This document shows, piece by piece, positions 33,100 through 41,802 of a stretch of 45,081 bases of DNA. The stretch lies in the NCBI GenBank assembly GCA_003221615.1, contig QHSQ01000106.1, positions 1 through 45,081 on the forward strand, written 5' to 3'. The first letter of the stretch is position 1; each line of letters starts with the position of its first letter. Both the position numbers and the translations under genes were made by a program. The notes under the pieces are model-generated. The model saw only the letters and a program-made list of their open reading frames with translations. It did not search any database and was not told the origin of the DNA. This stretch comes from Candidatus Rokuibacteriota bacterium (GTDB lineage: Bacteria > Methylomirabilota > Methylomirabilia > Rokubacteriales > CSP1-6).

Positions 33100-35196
33100 G
33101 TGAGTCGTCTCCTCCGCATCGGCATCGACACCGGCGGCACGTTCACCGACGTCGTGGCCGTCGACGAGGCTACCGGCGAGATCTTCACGACCAAGACACC
33201 GTCGACGCCTCACGACCCGTCGGTCGGCGTGCTCGACGGGATCCACAAGATCCTGTTGATCGTCGACCGCGCCGCGCCGGCCCCGGCCGTCGCTGCCGTC
33301 TGTCACGGCACCACCGTGGCGACCAACGCGCTCCTGCAAGAGAGGTTTCCGGGACTCGGCCTCGTCACGACGCAGGGCTTCCGCCACGTGCTGGAGATCG
33401 CGCGGCAGGCCGTGCCGCGCGGATACGGCAACTCCTACTTCTGGGTCAAGCCCGACCGCATCGTTCCGCTGCACCTCGTGCGCGAGGTGCCCGAGCGGCT
33501 CGATTTTCGCGGCGAGGTGCTGCGCCCGTTCGGCGAGGCGGCGGCCGTCGAGGTGGCCCGCTGGTTCCGTGACCACGGCATCGACTCCATCGGCGTGAGC
33601 TTCATTCATGCCTACGCCAATCCGGAGCACGAGCACCGCATGCGCGCCGTCCTCCAGCGTGAGCACCCCGGAGCGCACGTGTCGATCTCCTCCGAGGTGC
33701 TGCCCGAGTACCGCGAGTACGAGCGCACGGTGACGACGCTCGTGGACGCGTTCGTGAAGTCGCGCGTGGCCGCCTACGTGGGCGCCATCCAGTCGCGCCT
33801 CGACGCCGAGCTCGGGGCCGGAGTGCCCTTCTACGTGATGAAGTCGAACGGCGGGGTGATCTCGGCGCGTGAAGTAGCAGCCCAGCCGATCACCACGATC
33901 CTGAGCGGCCCCGCCGCGGGCGCGCTCGGCGCGAGCTTGCTCGCCAAGGCCGCGGGCGTCGACCGTGTGCTCACCGCCGATGCCGGCGGTACGAGCACCG
34001 ACGTGTGCCTCGTCGAGCACGGAGAGCCCGGCCTCACCACCGACGGCGCGGTCGGTCGGTTCCCGGTCAAGGTGCCGATGATCGACATCGTCACCGTGGG
34101 CGCCGGCGGCGGCAGTGTCGCGTGGATCGCGCCCGACGGCGGGCTCAAGGTGGGCCCGCGCAGCGCGGGCGCCGACCCCGGCCCGCTCTGCTATGGGCGC
34201 GGCGGCGCCGAGCCCACGGTGACCGACGCGCATCTGCTGCTGGGGCGCATCCCGCCGCGACTGCTGGGCGGCGAGATTCCGCTCGTGCTCGAGCGCGCGC
34301 GGGAAGGAATCGCCGCGCTCTCGGCGCGTCTCGGCCTCGAGCCCGCTCGGGCCGCCGAGGGCATTCTCGAGATCGCGGCCTGGAACCAGGCCAACGCCAT
34401 CCAGCAAGTCTCGGTCAAGCGCGGGCTCGACCCGCGCGACTACGCGCTCGTCGCCTTCGGCGGCTCCGGTCCCTTGCTCGCCGGGCGGCTCGTGGATCTT
34501 CTCCACCTGCGGGCCGCGCTGATTCCGCTCTCGCCGGGGAACGTGTCGGCCTTCGGGCTCCTCACGGTCGATCTCAAGAACGACTACGTGCAGACCTTCG
34601 TCCAGCGCCACGACCGTCTCGACTACGCGATGGTCAATGCGCACCTGGTGCGCCTCGAAGGGCTGGCCCGCGCGGCGCTCGCCGCAGAAGGCTTCGCCGA
34701 GCACGAGATCCGCGTCGGCCGCAGCGTCGATCTCCGATATTTCGGACAGGCCTGGGAGGTCGCGGTGGAGCTGCCGCCGGGCGAGATCGACGAGCAGAGC
34801 GCGGCGGTGGCGGCGCAGCGCTTCCACGAAGCGCACGAGCAGCGATACGGCTACAGCTATCGGCGGGCGACTGAGCGCGGAGCGACCGATCGCCAGGGGA
34901 TGGAATGGGTGAATCTGAGGGTCACCGGCATCGGGCCGATCGTCCGGCCCAAGCTGCGCGAGCGGCCGCCCGGCGACGGGCGGCCCGCCCGTGCCCTGAC
35001 CGGAACACGGACGGTCATTTTCGCGGAGAAGCCCGTCGAGTGCCCGGTGTACGAGCGCACACTCCTCGCACCCGGTGACGCGCTGAACGGCCCCGCGATC
35101 ATCGAGGAGTACGGCGCGACCACGGTCGTCTATCCCGGCCAGCACATCGAGGCGGATCGCTTCGGGAACCTGATCCTCACGCGGGGCGCCGCGTAG
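33100..35196 (+). CDS. hyuA: Hydantoinase/oxoprolinase subunit A
   Basis: 698 residues. ASKHA-type ATP-binding fold: the N-terminal phosphate-1 motif GIDTGGTFTDVV, then TADAGGTSTDVCLVE and the ATPase block VAFGGSGPLLAGRLVDLLHL. With HyuB it forms an ATP-dependent ring-opening enzyme (N-methylhydantoinase, 5-oxoprolinase, or the related acetone/acetophenone carboxylase). Sequence alone does not separate these. GTG start at 33100 with AAGGA upstream at long spacing. Next gene starts 1 nt after the stop. Confidence 0.92.
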   Translation: MSRLLRIGIDTGGTFTDVVAVDEATGEIFTTKTPSTPHDPSVGVLDGIHKILLIVDRAAPAPAVAAVCHGTTVATNALLQERFPGLGLVTTQGFRHVLEIARQAVPRGYGNSYFWVKPDRIVPLHLVREVPERLDFRGEVLRPFGEAAAVEVARWFRDHGIDSIGVSFIHAYANPEHEHRMRAVLQREHPGAHVSISSEVLPEYREYERTVTTLVDAFVKSRVAAYVGAIQSRLDAELGAGVPFYVMKSNGGVISAREVAAQPITTILSGPAAGALGASLLAKAAGVDRVLTADAGGTSTDVCLVEHGEPGLTTDGAVGRFPVKVPMIDIVTVGAGGGSVAWIAPDGGLKVGPRSAGADPGPLCYGRGGAEPTVTDAHLLLGRIPPRLLGGEIPLVLERAREGIAALSARLGLEPARAAEGILEIAAWNQANAIQQVSVKRGLDPRDYALVAFGGSGPLLAGRLVDLLHLRAALIPLSPGNVSAFGLLTVDLKNDYVQTFVQRHDRLDYAMVNAHLVRLEGLARAALAAEGFAEHEIRVGRSVDLRYFGQAWEVAVELPPGEIDEQSAAVAAQRFHEAHEQRYGYSYRRATERGATDRQGMEWVNLRVTGIGPIVRPKLRERPPGDGRPARALTGTRTVIFAEKPVECPVYERTLLAPGDALNGPAIIEEYGATTVVYPGQHIEADRFGNLILTRGAA

Positions 35197-35197
35197 C

Positions 35198-37075
35198 ATG
35201 GAGCGCAACGTGAAGACGGTCGAGCCTCCGGTCGACCCCATCGTCCTCCAGATCGTCGAGGGCACGCTCGCGTCCGTGGAGGCCGAGGTCGAGGCGGCGA
35301 TCGAGCGCACATCGCGCTCGCCCATGATCCGCGAGGCGCGCGACTTCCGCGCGGGAATCCACGACCGGCGGTGCCGCAAGCTCACCGGACGATCGTACTC
35401 GGCGCTCGTCCAGCCCATCGTGCGCGATTTTCCGCTCGAGACGATGCGGCCCGGGGACGTCTTCTTCCACAATGACGTCTACGGCTCCGAGGGTGGAATC
35501 GGGCACTTGCCCGATCTCTGCGTGACCGTGCCGGTGTTCGCCGGTGGCGTCGTGGTCGCGTTCGTCCAGGCTTTCGGCCATCACGACGATATCGGGGGCG
35601 CCGTGCCCGGCTCGATGCCCTCGCACGCGACGAGCGCCTACCAGGAGGGGCTCATCGTTCCGCCCGTGCGACTCTATCGGGCCGGAGTGCCCAACGACGA
35701 TCTCGTCAAGGTTCTGGTGCGAAACTCGCGGCTGCCCGACAGCCTGCGCGGCGATCTCGACAGCGAGGTGGCGGCGTGCCGGATGGGGGCCGAGCGGCTC
35801 GGCGACCTCTTCGGCCGCTACGGCCGGGAGCAGGTCGAGGCGTGCTTCGACGCGATCCTCGAGCGGACCACCGAAACGTTTCGGCGTGAGCTCCTCGCGA
35901 AGATCCCCGACGGGACGTACGTGTGGGAGGACTACGCCGAGCACGACGGCGTCGATGCGCCGCGTCTGCACGCCCAGCGCATGACGCTCACCAAGCGCGA
36001 CGACCGCTTGATCATCGACTTCGCCGGCACCAGTCCGCAGGCGAAGGGCCCGATCAATCACGCGGGCGACTACGCCGACGGGGTGTTCCTCAAGAAGTGG
36101 CTGGCGCCGATCCTGAGAAACCTGGCCGACTCGCCCGAGCGCATGGCCGAGCTCGACGTCAACGAGGGCGTCATCCCGTTGATCGAGCTGCGATTCCCGC
36201 CACCGGGGACCTTGCTCACGCCGGTCTTCCCGGCCCCGACCAACGCGCGCACGTTCGTCATCCTGCGCCTGCTCGGCATCCTCGCCGGCGTCATCGCCAA
36301 GGCCGTCGGCGGACGCATGCCCGCCGACCAGGAGACGATCCGCTACACCGGGTTCCACGGGGTCGATGGCGACGGGCAGTTCTATCTCATGCGCGAGGTG
36401 CTCGGCGGCGGCTCGGGCGGGCGCTACTACGCCGACGGCTCCGACACCATCCACGTCGTCCCCGACAGCAAGAACCTGCCCGTCGAGTTCACGGAGACGC
36501 GATTTCCGCTGGTGATCGAGCGGCTCGCGCTGGCGACGGATTCGGGCGGCGCCGGCACGAGGCGCGGCGGACTCGGCTATCTCAAGGAGTTCCGCGTGCT
36601 CCGCGACAGCGCGTTTCTGTGCGTCGCCGATCGCGCCATCCTCTCGTGCTGGGGCCTGCGCGGCGGCAAGGCGGGAGCGCCCTTCCGCGTCACCGTGGAT
36701 CCCGGTGGGCCGAACGAGCGCGTCCTGCCGGGGCTCGTGGACGATGAGCCCATCCCGGCCGGCACGCTCGTGCGCGTCGAGACGACGGGCGGGGGTGGGT
36801 GGGGTGATCCGATCGAGCGCGAGCCCGAGCTGGTCGCGCTGGATGTGCTCGAGGGCAAAGTCAGCGCCCGAGCCGCGCGCGAGGACTACGGCGTGGTGCT
36901 CGTGGGCTCGGACGGCGAACGTCGAGTGGACGCCGCCGCCACCCGCGCGCTCCGTGACCGGCTGGGCGCGGGGCGAGGCCGCCGGCCGTTCTTCGATCGC
37001 GGCCCGGGCTATCGCACGCTCGCCGGCGTCGATCACGCCGAGGTCGACTTCGTGGACGCCCCCGAGCCCGGATAG
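35198..37075 (+). CDS. hyuB: Hydantoinase/oxoprolinase subunit B
   Basis: 625 residues. The HyuB signature region GDVFFHNDVYGSEGGIGHLP, then SMPSHATSAYQEG, GTSPQAKGPINHAGDYADG and the C-terminal GGGGWGDPIEREPELV are all present. Slightly longer than many HyuB proteins because of an extra C-terminal ~50 residues (GPGYRTLAGVDHAEVDF). Partner of HyuA. Its stop lies 26 bp from the convergent ABC substrate-binding gene. Confidence 0.93.
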   Translation: MERNVKTVEPPVDPIVLQIVEGTLASVEAEVEAAIERTSRSPMIREARDFRAGIHDRRCRKLTGRSYSALVQPIVRDFPLETMRPGDVFFHNDVYGSEGGIGHLPDLCVTVPVFAGGVVVAFVQAFGHHDDIGGAVPGSMPSHATSAYQEGLIVPPVRLYRAGVPNDDLVKVLVRNSRLPDSLRGDLDSEVAACRMGAERLGDLFGRYGREQVEACFDAILERTTETFRRELLAKIPDGTYVWEDYAEHDGVDAPRLHAQRMTLTKRDDRLIIDFAGTSPQAKGPINHAGDYADGVFLKKWLAPILRNLADSPERMAELDVNEGVIPLIELRFPPPGTLLTPVFPAPTNARTFVILRLLGILAGVIAKAVGGRMPADQETIRYTGFHGVDGDGQFYLMREVLGGGSGGRYYADGSDTIHVVPDSKNLPVEFTETRFPLVIERLALATDSGGAGTRRGGLGYLKEFRVLRDSAFLCVADRAILSCWGLRGGKAGAPFRVTVDPGGPNERVLPGLVDDEPIPAGTLVRVETTGGGGWGDPIEREPELVALDVLEGKVSARAAREDYGVVLVGSDGERRVDAAATRALRDRLGAGRGRRPFFDRGPGYRTLAGVDHAEVDFVDAPEPG

Positions 37076-37101
37076 CCCGGCCGCGCTCGGGAGCGAGCGG
37101 A

Positions 37102-38109
37102 CTACTTCTTCTGGGCCAGCTCCCAGATCGCCAGCGTGTAGGCGCCGTCTCCCGCGGGCTTCTTGATCACGCCGAACTTCAGCGCGATGTCGGCGGTCTG
37201 CTTGAACGCCGCGGGATCCATCTTGCCGAGCGGGCTCCCGGGCGCCGGCGGTCCCCAGACGAGCTTGTTGATCTCGGTCATCATCCAGGCCTGGTGCTCG
37301 CGGCCGAGGACGGGGCTCTCCTTCAGCACGATCTCGACACACTCGGCCGGTTTGTCCTTGCAGAGCTCCCAGCCCTTGAGGGAGGCGCGCAGGAACCGCG
37401 CGGCGACCTGCTTGTTCCTGGCGTCCGCGATCCAGTCGGCCTTGGCGAAGATCCCGTCCTCGAGCATCGCCGTGCCTTCCTTGTTGAAATCGATGACCAC
37501 GAGGTCGTCGGGCTTCACGCCGGCGTCGAGGACTTGCTTGTACTCGTTGTACGTCATGGCGGCCGCGGCATCGACCTTCTTCTGGAGCAGCAGGTTCATG
37601 TCGAACGGCTGCTGGATCAAGGTGACGTCCTTGTTCCGGTCGATCTTGTGCTTCTCGAGCGTGGCGAGCAGCTCGAACTCGTTGCCGCCGAACCACACCG
37701 CGACGCGACGGCCTTTCAGATCGCCGGCGCCCTTGATGCCGGACGACTTGAAGGCGATCTCGCGCATGCCGCTGTAGGCAAAGACCTGGCCGATGTTGAC
37801 CAGGGGCGCGCCCTGGTCGCGGGCCGAGAGCAGGCTCGGGAGCCAGTCGATGCCGAACTGGGCGCCGCCGCCGGCCACCACCTGCTCGGGCACGATGTCA
37901 GGCCCGCCCGGGCGGATGGTCACGTCGAGCTTCTCGGCTTCGTAGAGGCCCTTGGCCTTCGCGGCGTAGTAGCCGGCGAACTGGGCCTGGGTGACCCACT
38001 TCAGCTGGAGCGTGACCTTGTCGGCGGCCTGACTCAGGCCTCGATCGGGCAGCAGGGTCACGGCGAGCAGCCCGGCCACGATCGCCGTCAAGAACAGTCG
38101 TTTCGCCAT
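37102..38109 (-). CDS. ABC transporter substrate-binding protein (NMT1/SsuA-like)
   Basis: 335 residues; start ATG 38109 behind AGGAGGAG. Signal peptide ~1-27 (GLSQAAD). The opening VTLQLKWVTQAQFAGYYAAK is characteristic of the NMT1/THI5-like family, which binds pyrimidine, nitrate, sulfonate or related ligands. Last gene of the four-gene ABC operon and convergent with hyuAB, which suggests a hydantoin- or pyrimidine-like ligand (inference). Confidence 0.92.
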   Translation of the reverse strand: MAKRLFLTAIVAGLLAVTLLPDRGLSQAADKVTLQLKWVTQAQFAGYYAAKAKGLYEAEKLDVTIRPGGPDIVPEQVVAGGGAQFGIDWLPSLLSARDQGAPLVNIGQVFAYSGMREIAFKSSGIKGAGDLKGRRVAVWFGGNEFELLATLEKHKIDRNKDVTLIQQPFDMNLLLQKKVDAAAAMTYNEYKQVLDAGVKPDDLVVIDFNKEGTAMLEDGIFAKADWIADARNKQVAARFLRASLKGWELCKDKPAECVEIVLKESPVLGREHQAWMMTEINKLVWGPPAPGSPLGKMDPAAFKQTADIALKFGVIKKPAGDGAYTLAIWELAQKK

Positions 38110-38128
38110 CGGAGTGCTCCTCCTGTGT

Positions 38129-38893
38129 TCAGCCTTCACGTCGCTCGAAGTGCCACGGCATGACCAGCCGCTCGACCAGCGCCACCGCGAAGTAGAACAG
38201 CAATCCCAAGGCGCACGCAACCAGGATCGCCGACCACGCCTGGCGAGTCTGGAAGAGGCTGGCGGTGCTCTTGATGTAGACGCCGAGCGATTTCACCGGG
38301 CCACCGAAGAACTCGCTCACGACCGCGCCGATCATCGCCAGGGTCGCGCAGGCGCGGAGCGCGGTGAACGTCATCGGCAGGCTCGACGGCAGGCGGAGCT
38401 TCCAGAAGATCTGCTGCTCGCTCGCCGCATAGCTTCGCATCAGCTCGAGCGACTGGGGCGCCACGCTCAAGAGCCCGCGCAGGGTGCTGACGAACGTCGG
38501 GAAGAACGTCATCAGCACGACGATCGCGATCTTCGATCCCTGCTCGACGCCGAACCACACGATCGCCAGGGGCGCCAGCGCGATGATCGGGACCGACGCC
38601 GAGGCGACGGCGTACGGCAGCACGAGTCCGGCGAACGCCGGCGATTGGCTGGCGACCATGGCCGCCAGGATCCCGCCGCCGCAGCCGAGCGCGTAGCCGA
38701 GGACGGCCTCGGTGAACGTGTAGAGCCCCGCCTCCACGAGAACCGGATAGGTCTCCTGGAGACTCGCCACGATGACGTGCGGCGCCGGCAGCAGATAGAA
38801 CTCGATCGAGAACGCGACGACGACCGCCTCCCACAAGACGAGGCCCAGCACGAGCACGAGAGCCGCCGGCGCGTATTCGCGAACGCGGCTCAT
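38129..38893 (-). CDS. ABC transporter permease (SsuC/TauC-like), second copy
   Basis: 254 residues, about six membrane helices. The permease coupling motif is in LRSYAASEQQIFWKLRLPSS (EAA-like loop). Start ATG at 38893, 3 nt after the ATPase stop, 19 nt before the substrate-binding gene. It pairs with the first permease in the same operon; the two differ in sequence, so a heterodimer is likely. Confidence 0.92.
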   Translation of the reverse strand: MSRVREYAPAALVLVLGLVLWEAVVVAFSIEFYLLPAPHVIVASLQETYPVLVEAGLYTFTEAVLGYALGCGGGILAAMVASQSPAFAGLVLPYAVASASVPIIALAPLAIVWFGVEQGSKIAIVVLMTFFPTFVSTLRGLLSVAPQSLELMRSYAASEQQIFWKLRLPSSLPMTFTALRACATLAMIGAVVSEFFGGPVKSLGVYIKSTASLFQTRQAWSAILVACALGLLFYFAVALVERLVMPWHFERREG

Positions 38894-38896
38894 GGC

Positions 38897-39709
38897 CTAG
38901 AGCGTTCCGCCCGGATGATGTGCGCGGCCGTCGGCGCGGCCGGGATCCTCGCGCAGGCTCTGGCGGACCTCGGTGACCAGCTCGAAGAACCGCGGGAGCG
39001 CGCGCGTCTTGTCGCTGCGCGGATGCGGCAGATCGACGGTCACGATGCGATCGATGTGGCCTGGGCGGGGGCTCAAGACGACGATCCGCGTTGAGAGGAA
39101 CACGGCCTCCGCGATGCTGTGGGTGACGAAGAGCGCGGTGGCGGCGGTCTCGGCGCAGACCTGGAGCAGCTCCTGGTTGAGGCGCTCGCGGCTCATCTCG
39201 TCGAGCGCACCGAACGGCTCGTCCATCAGGAGGATCGACGGGTTCAGGGCGAGTGCGCGGGCGATCGACACCCGCTGCTGCATGCCGCCCGAGAGCTGCC
39301 ACGGATAGTGGCCGGCGAACTCCTCCAGGCCGACCAGGCGCAGGAGCGCCGGCGGCCGTTCTCGGCGCTCGGCGCGCGGGCGGCCGGCCAGCTCGAGCGG
39401 CAGCTGCACGTTTTCCAGGACTGTGCGCCACTCGTAGAGCACCGGCGTCTGAAACACGATCCCGTAGTCGCGGTCGAGGCGGGCCTGACGCGCGCTCTTG
39501 CCGTTCACCCGGACGGTCCCCGCCGAGGGCTCGACGAGGTCGCCCACGATGCGGAGCAGGGAGGACTTGCCGCAGCCCGAGGGGCCGATGATCGAGACGA
39601 ACTCGCCGGCTTCGACGGCCAGGAAGATTCCCCTGAGCGCCTCGGTGGCGCCCGCGCGACTCTCGAACGTCTTGCCGACACCGGCGAACTCGATGATCGG
39701 CGTGGGCAT
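38897..39709 (-). CDS. ABC transporter ATP-binding protein (SsuB/TauB-like)
   Basis: 270 residues. Walker A GPSGCGKSS (42-50), signature LSGGMQQRVSIA, Walker B ILLMDEPFGALD and the H-loop FVTHSIAEAVFL are intact. Length and order fit the nitrate/sulfonate/taurine class. Between two permease genes, 6 nt from the first and 3 nt from the second. Confidence 0.95.
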   Translation of the reverse strand: MPTPIIEFAGVGKTFESRAGATEALRGIFLAVEAGEFVSIIGPSGCGKSSLLRIVGDLVEPSAGTVRVNGKSARQARLDRDYGIVFQTPVLYEWRTVLENVQLPLELAGRPRAERRERPPALLRLVGLEEFAGHYPWQLSGGMQQRVSIARALALNPSILLMDEPFGALDEMSRERLNQELLQVCAETAATALFVTHSIAEAVFLSTRIVVLSPRPGHIDRIVTVDLPHPRSDKTRALPRFFELVTEVRQSLREDPGRADGRAHHPGGTL

Positions 39710-39715
39710 CGGCGC

Positions 39716-40534
39716 CTAGACCGCGGGCACCGTGCGCGACCACGTCACGACGCGGCGCTCAACCGCCGCGACCGCCTGGTAGAAGCCGATTCCGATCAGC
39801 GCCGAGACGAGGATGGCGGCCCAGAGATTGGCCGGGCGCCAGTTGTAGTACTGGGCGGCGTTGATGATCACGACGCCCATGCCGAAACGGCTCCCCACCG
39901 GCAGCTCCCCGATGATCGCCCCGATCACGCTGGCGGTGGCCGAGAGGCGGAGCGCGGTGAACAGGTACGGCAGCGCCGACGGGAGCCGCAGCTTGAAGAA
40001 GATCTGGCGCGAGCTCGCCGCCAGCGCCCGCATGAGGGCAAGCGCGTCGGGATCGACGGCGCGGAACCCGCGCGACATGTTGACGGTTACCGGGAAGAAC
40101 GTGAGGTACGCCGCGATCACCGCTTTCGAGAACCACGACGTGCCAAGCCACACCACGACCATCGGCGCGATGGCGAGAATCGGGACCGTCTGCGAGGCCA
40201 CGACGTACGGCGAGAGCCCCCGCTCGAGCCAGCGCGAGTGCGCGAAGGCGATCGCGAGCACGAGACCGGCGAGCCCGCCCAGCGCAAACCCGATGAGGCT
40301 CTCGAGCGCGGTGTAGCTCGCGTTGAGAAGCATGATCCAGAGCCACCGCTCACCTCCCGCGCCCTCGCGCAGGAAGTCGGCCGCGATCTCGTGCAGGTGA
40401 GGGAGCTGGTAGCTGGGCAGCGCGAGCAGGATCTTGGCGGTTTCCCAGATCACCGCGATCGCGACGAGCACCGCCAGCGAGCGAAGTCCCTGGCGCGGGC
40501 GCGCTCCGATCCGGTCGTTCCCTGTCGAGCTCAC
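39716..40534 (-). CDS. ABC transporter permease (SsuC/TauC-like), first copy
   Basis: 272 residues, six helices. Coupling motif in [23 protein letters not shown] start at 40534 with no ribosome site; a TATAAT 8 nt upstream suggests a leaderless message. First gene of the ABC operon and divergent from aroC across 70 bp. Confidence 0.9.
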   Translation of the reverse strand: MSSTGNDRIGARPRQGLRSLAVLVAIAVIWETAKILLALPSYQLPHLHEIAADFLREGAGGERWLWIMLLNASYTALESLIGFALGGLAGLVLAIAFAHSRWLERGLSPYVVASQTVPILAIAPMVVVWLGTSWFSKAVIAAYLTFFPVTVNMSRGFRAVDPDALALMRALAASSRQIFFKLRLPSALPYLFTALRLSATASVIGAIIGELPVGSRFGMGVVIINAAQYYNWRPANLWAAILVSALIGIGFYQAVAAVERRVVTWSRTVPAV

Positions 40535-40542
40535 GTGGCGGG

Positions 40543-40548
40543 ATTATA
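40543..40548 (-). promoter_or_regulatory. TATAAT -10 box of the ABC operon
   Basis: A perfect minus-strand TATAAT 8 nt before the permease GTG, again with no clear -35 box, so the transcript probably starts at or beside the start codon. Confidence 0.5.
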
Positions 40549-40592
40549 CGTCGTCACCCGCAGACCTATGGGCCCCGGCGCGCCGTCCGGGG

Positions 40593-40598
40593 TATCCT
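40593..40598 (+). promoter_or_regulatory. TATCCT -10-like box of aroC
   Basis: TATCCT 6 nt before the aroC GTG, in the same 70-bp divergent gap; no ribosome site separates it from the start. Confidence 0.35.
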
Positions 40599-40604
40599 CG
40601 ACGC

Positions 40605-41687
40605 GTGGGGAATACCTGGGGCCGGCTGTTTCGCGTGACGACGTGGGGCGAGTCGCACGGAGCTGCTATCGGTGCTGTCGTCGACGGCTGCCCGCCGCGG
40701 CTGCCCCTGTCCGAGGCCGACATCCAGCCCGATCTCGACCGGCGCGTGCCGGGCCAGAGCGCGTTGGTCAGCCAGCGGAAAGAGACCGACACCGTCAGGA
40801 TCCTCTCGGGCGTCTTCGAAGGCCGGACCCTGGGCACGCCGATCAGCCTCGAGATGGCCAACCTCGACATGCGCCCCGGCGACTACCGCGAGGTCATGGA
40901 GAAGTACCGTCCGAGCCACGCCGACTACACCTACGACGCGAAGTATGGCTTTCGCGACTGGCGCGGCGGCGGCCGCACGAGCGCGCGCGAGACGGCCGGA
41001 CGCGTGGCGGCCGGCGCCGTGGCGCGCAAGCTCCTGGCCGCGCGCTGGAACGTGACGGTCGTGGCGTGGGTCTCGAAGGTCTCCACCCTGAGCGTCGAGT
41101 GCGACGTCGAGAAGGTCACGCGTGAGCAGGTTGACGCCACGCCGATCCGCTGCCCCGACCTCGCCACCGCCGAGCGCATGATCGCGGCCGTCGAGGCCGC
41201 CCGCCGAGACGGCGACTCGCTCGGCGGCGTCGTGACCTGCGCGGTGCGCGGCTGTCCGAGCGGCTGGGGCGAGCCCGTGTTCGATCGCCTCGAGGCCGAT
41301 CTGGCCAAGGCGGTGCTGAGCCTGCCGGCGAGCAAGGCCTTCGAGATCGGCTCGGGCTTCGCGGGCACCGATCTGCGCGGCTCGCAGCACAACGACGAGT
41401 TCTACATGGAAGGCGACCAGGTGCGGACGCGCACCAATCGCTCGGGCGGCGTGCAGGGAGGCATCACCAACGGCGAGACGATCTACTTCCGCGTCGCCTT
41501 CAAGCCGACCGCGACCATCATGAAGGAGCAGCGCACGGTGAGCGTGGCGCGCGAGGACACGACCATCATGGGACGCGGGCGCCACGATCCCTGCGTGCTC
41601 CCGCGCGCGGTCCCGATGGTGGAGGCGATGACCACCCTCGTCCTCGCCGACCACGCGCTCATGCAGCAGGCGATCGCCGGCGCATGA
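40605..41687 (+). CDS. aroC: Chorismate synthase
   Basis: 360 residues, full length. Converts 5-enolpyruvylshikimate-3-phosphate to chorismate using reduced FMN, the last shared step of aromatic amino acid synthesis. Conserved blocks: [27 protein letters not shown], the FMN/substrate loops [16 protein letters not shown] and [20 protein letters not shown]. The GTG at 40605 ([16 protein letters not shown]) is the expected family N-terminus; the longer frame to 40434 overlaps the divergent permease. No other shikimate gene is in the window. Confidence 0.97.
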   Translation: MGNTWGRLFRVTTWGESHGAAIGAVVDGCPPRLPLSEADIQPDLDRRVPGQSALVSQRKETDTVRILSGVFEGRTLGTPISLEMANLDMRPGDYREVMEKYRPSHADYTYDAKYGFRDWRGGGRTSARETAGRVAAGAVARKLLAARWNVTVVAWVSKVSTLSVECDVEKVTREQVDATPIRCPDLATAERMIAAVEAARRDGDSLGGVVTCAVRGCPSGWGEPVFDRLEADLAKAVLSLPASKAFEIGSGFAGTDLRGSQHNDEFYMEGDQVRTRTNRSGGVQGGITNGETIYFRVAFKPTATIMKEQRTVSVAREDTTIMGRGRHDPCVLPRAVPMVEAMTTLVLADHALMQQAIAGA

Positions 41688-41802
41688 AGACAGCCCGCAA
41701 CTGGCGACTGCCTGTTTTCCGCGCACCGCATACGCGCCCTTGACGATGCGTCTATCTCGGGAGCAGGATTCCAGGACTCGTAAACTAACAAGGGGACACG
41801 CC

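Noticed and set aside
33004..35472. 822-codon minus-strand frame opposite hyuA
   Set aside because: Antisense shadow typical of GC-rich genes; the plus strand has the complete HyuA motifs.
37061..37091. Seven-bp hairpin CCCGAGC/GCTCGGG between hyuB and the convergent ABC operon
   Set aside because: Short stem, 17-nt loop, no T-run, partly inside hyuB; too weak to call a terminator.
35177..37696. 839-codon minus-strand frame opposite hyuB
   Set aside because: Arg/Glu/Asp-rich shadow; HyuB motifs are on the plus strand and the frame crosses into the substrate-binding gene out of phase.
39119..41125. 668-codon plus-strand frame across the ABC operon and aroC
   Set aside because: Antisense to well-defined ABC genes, out of frame with aroC, highly biased composition.
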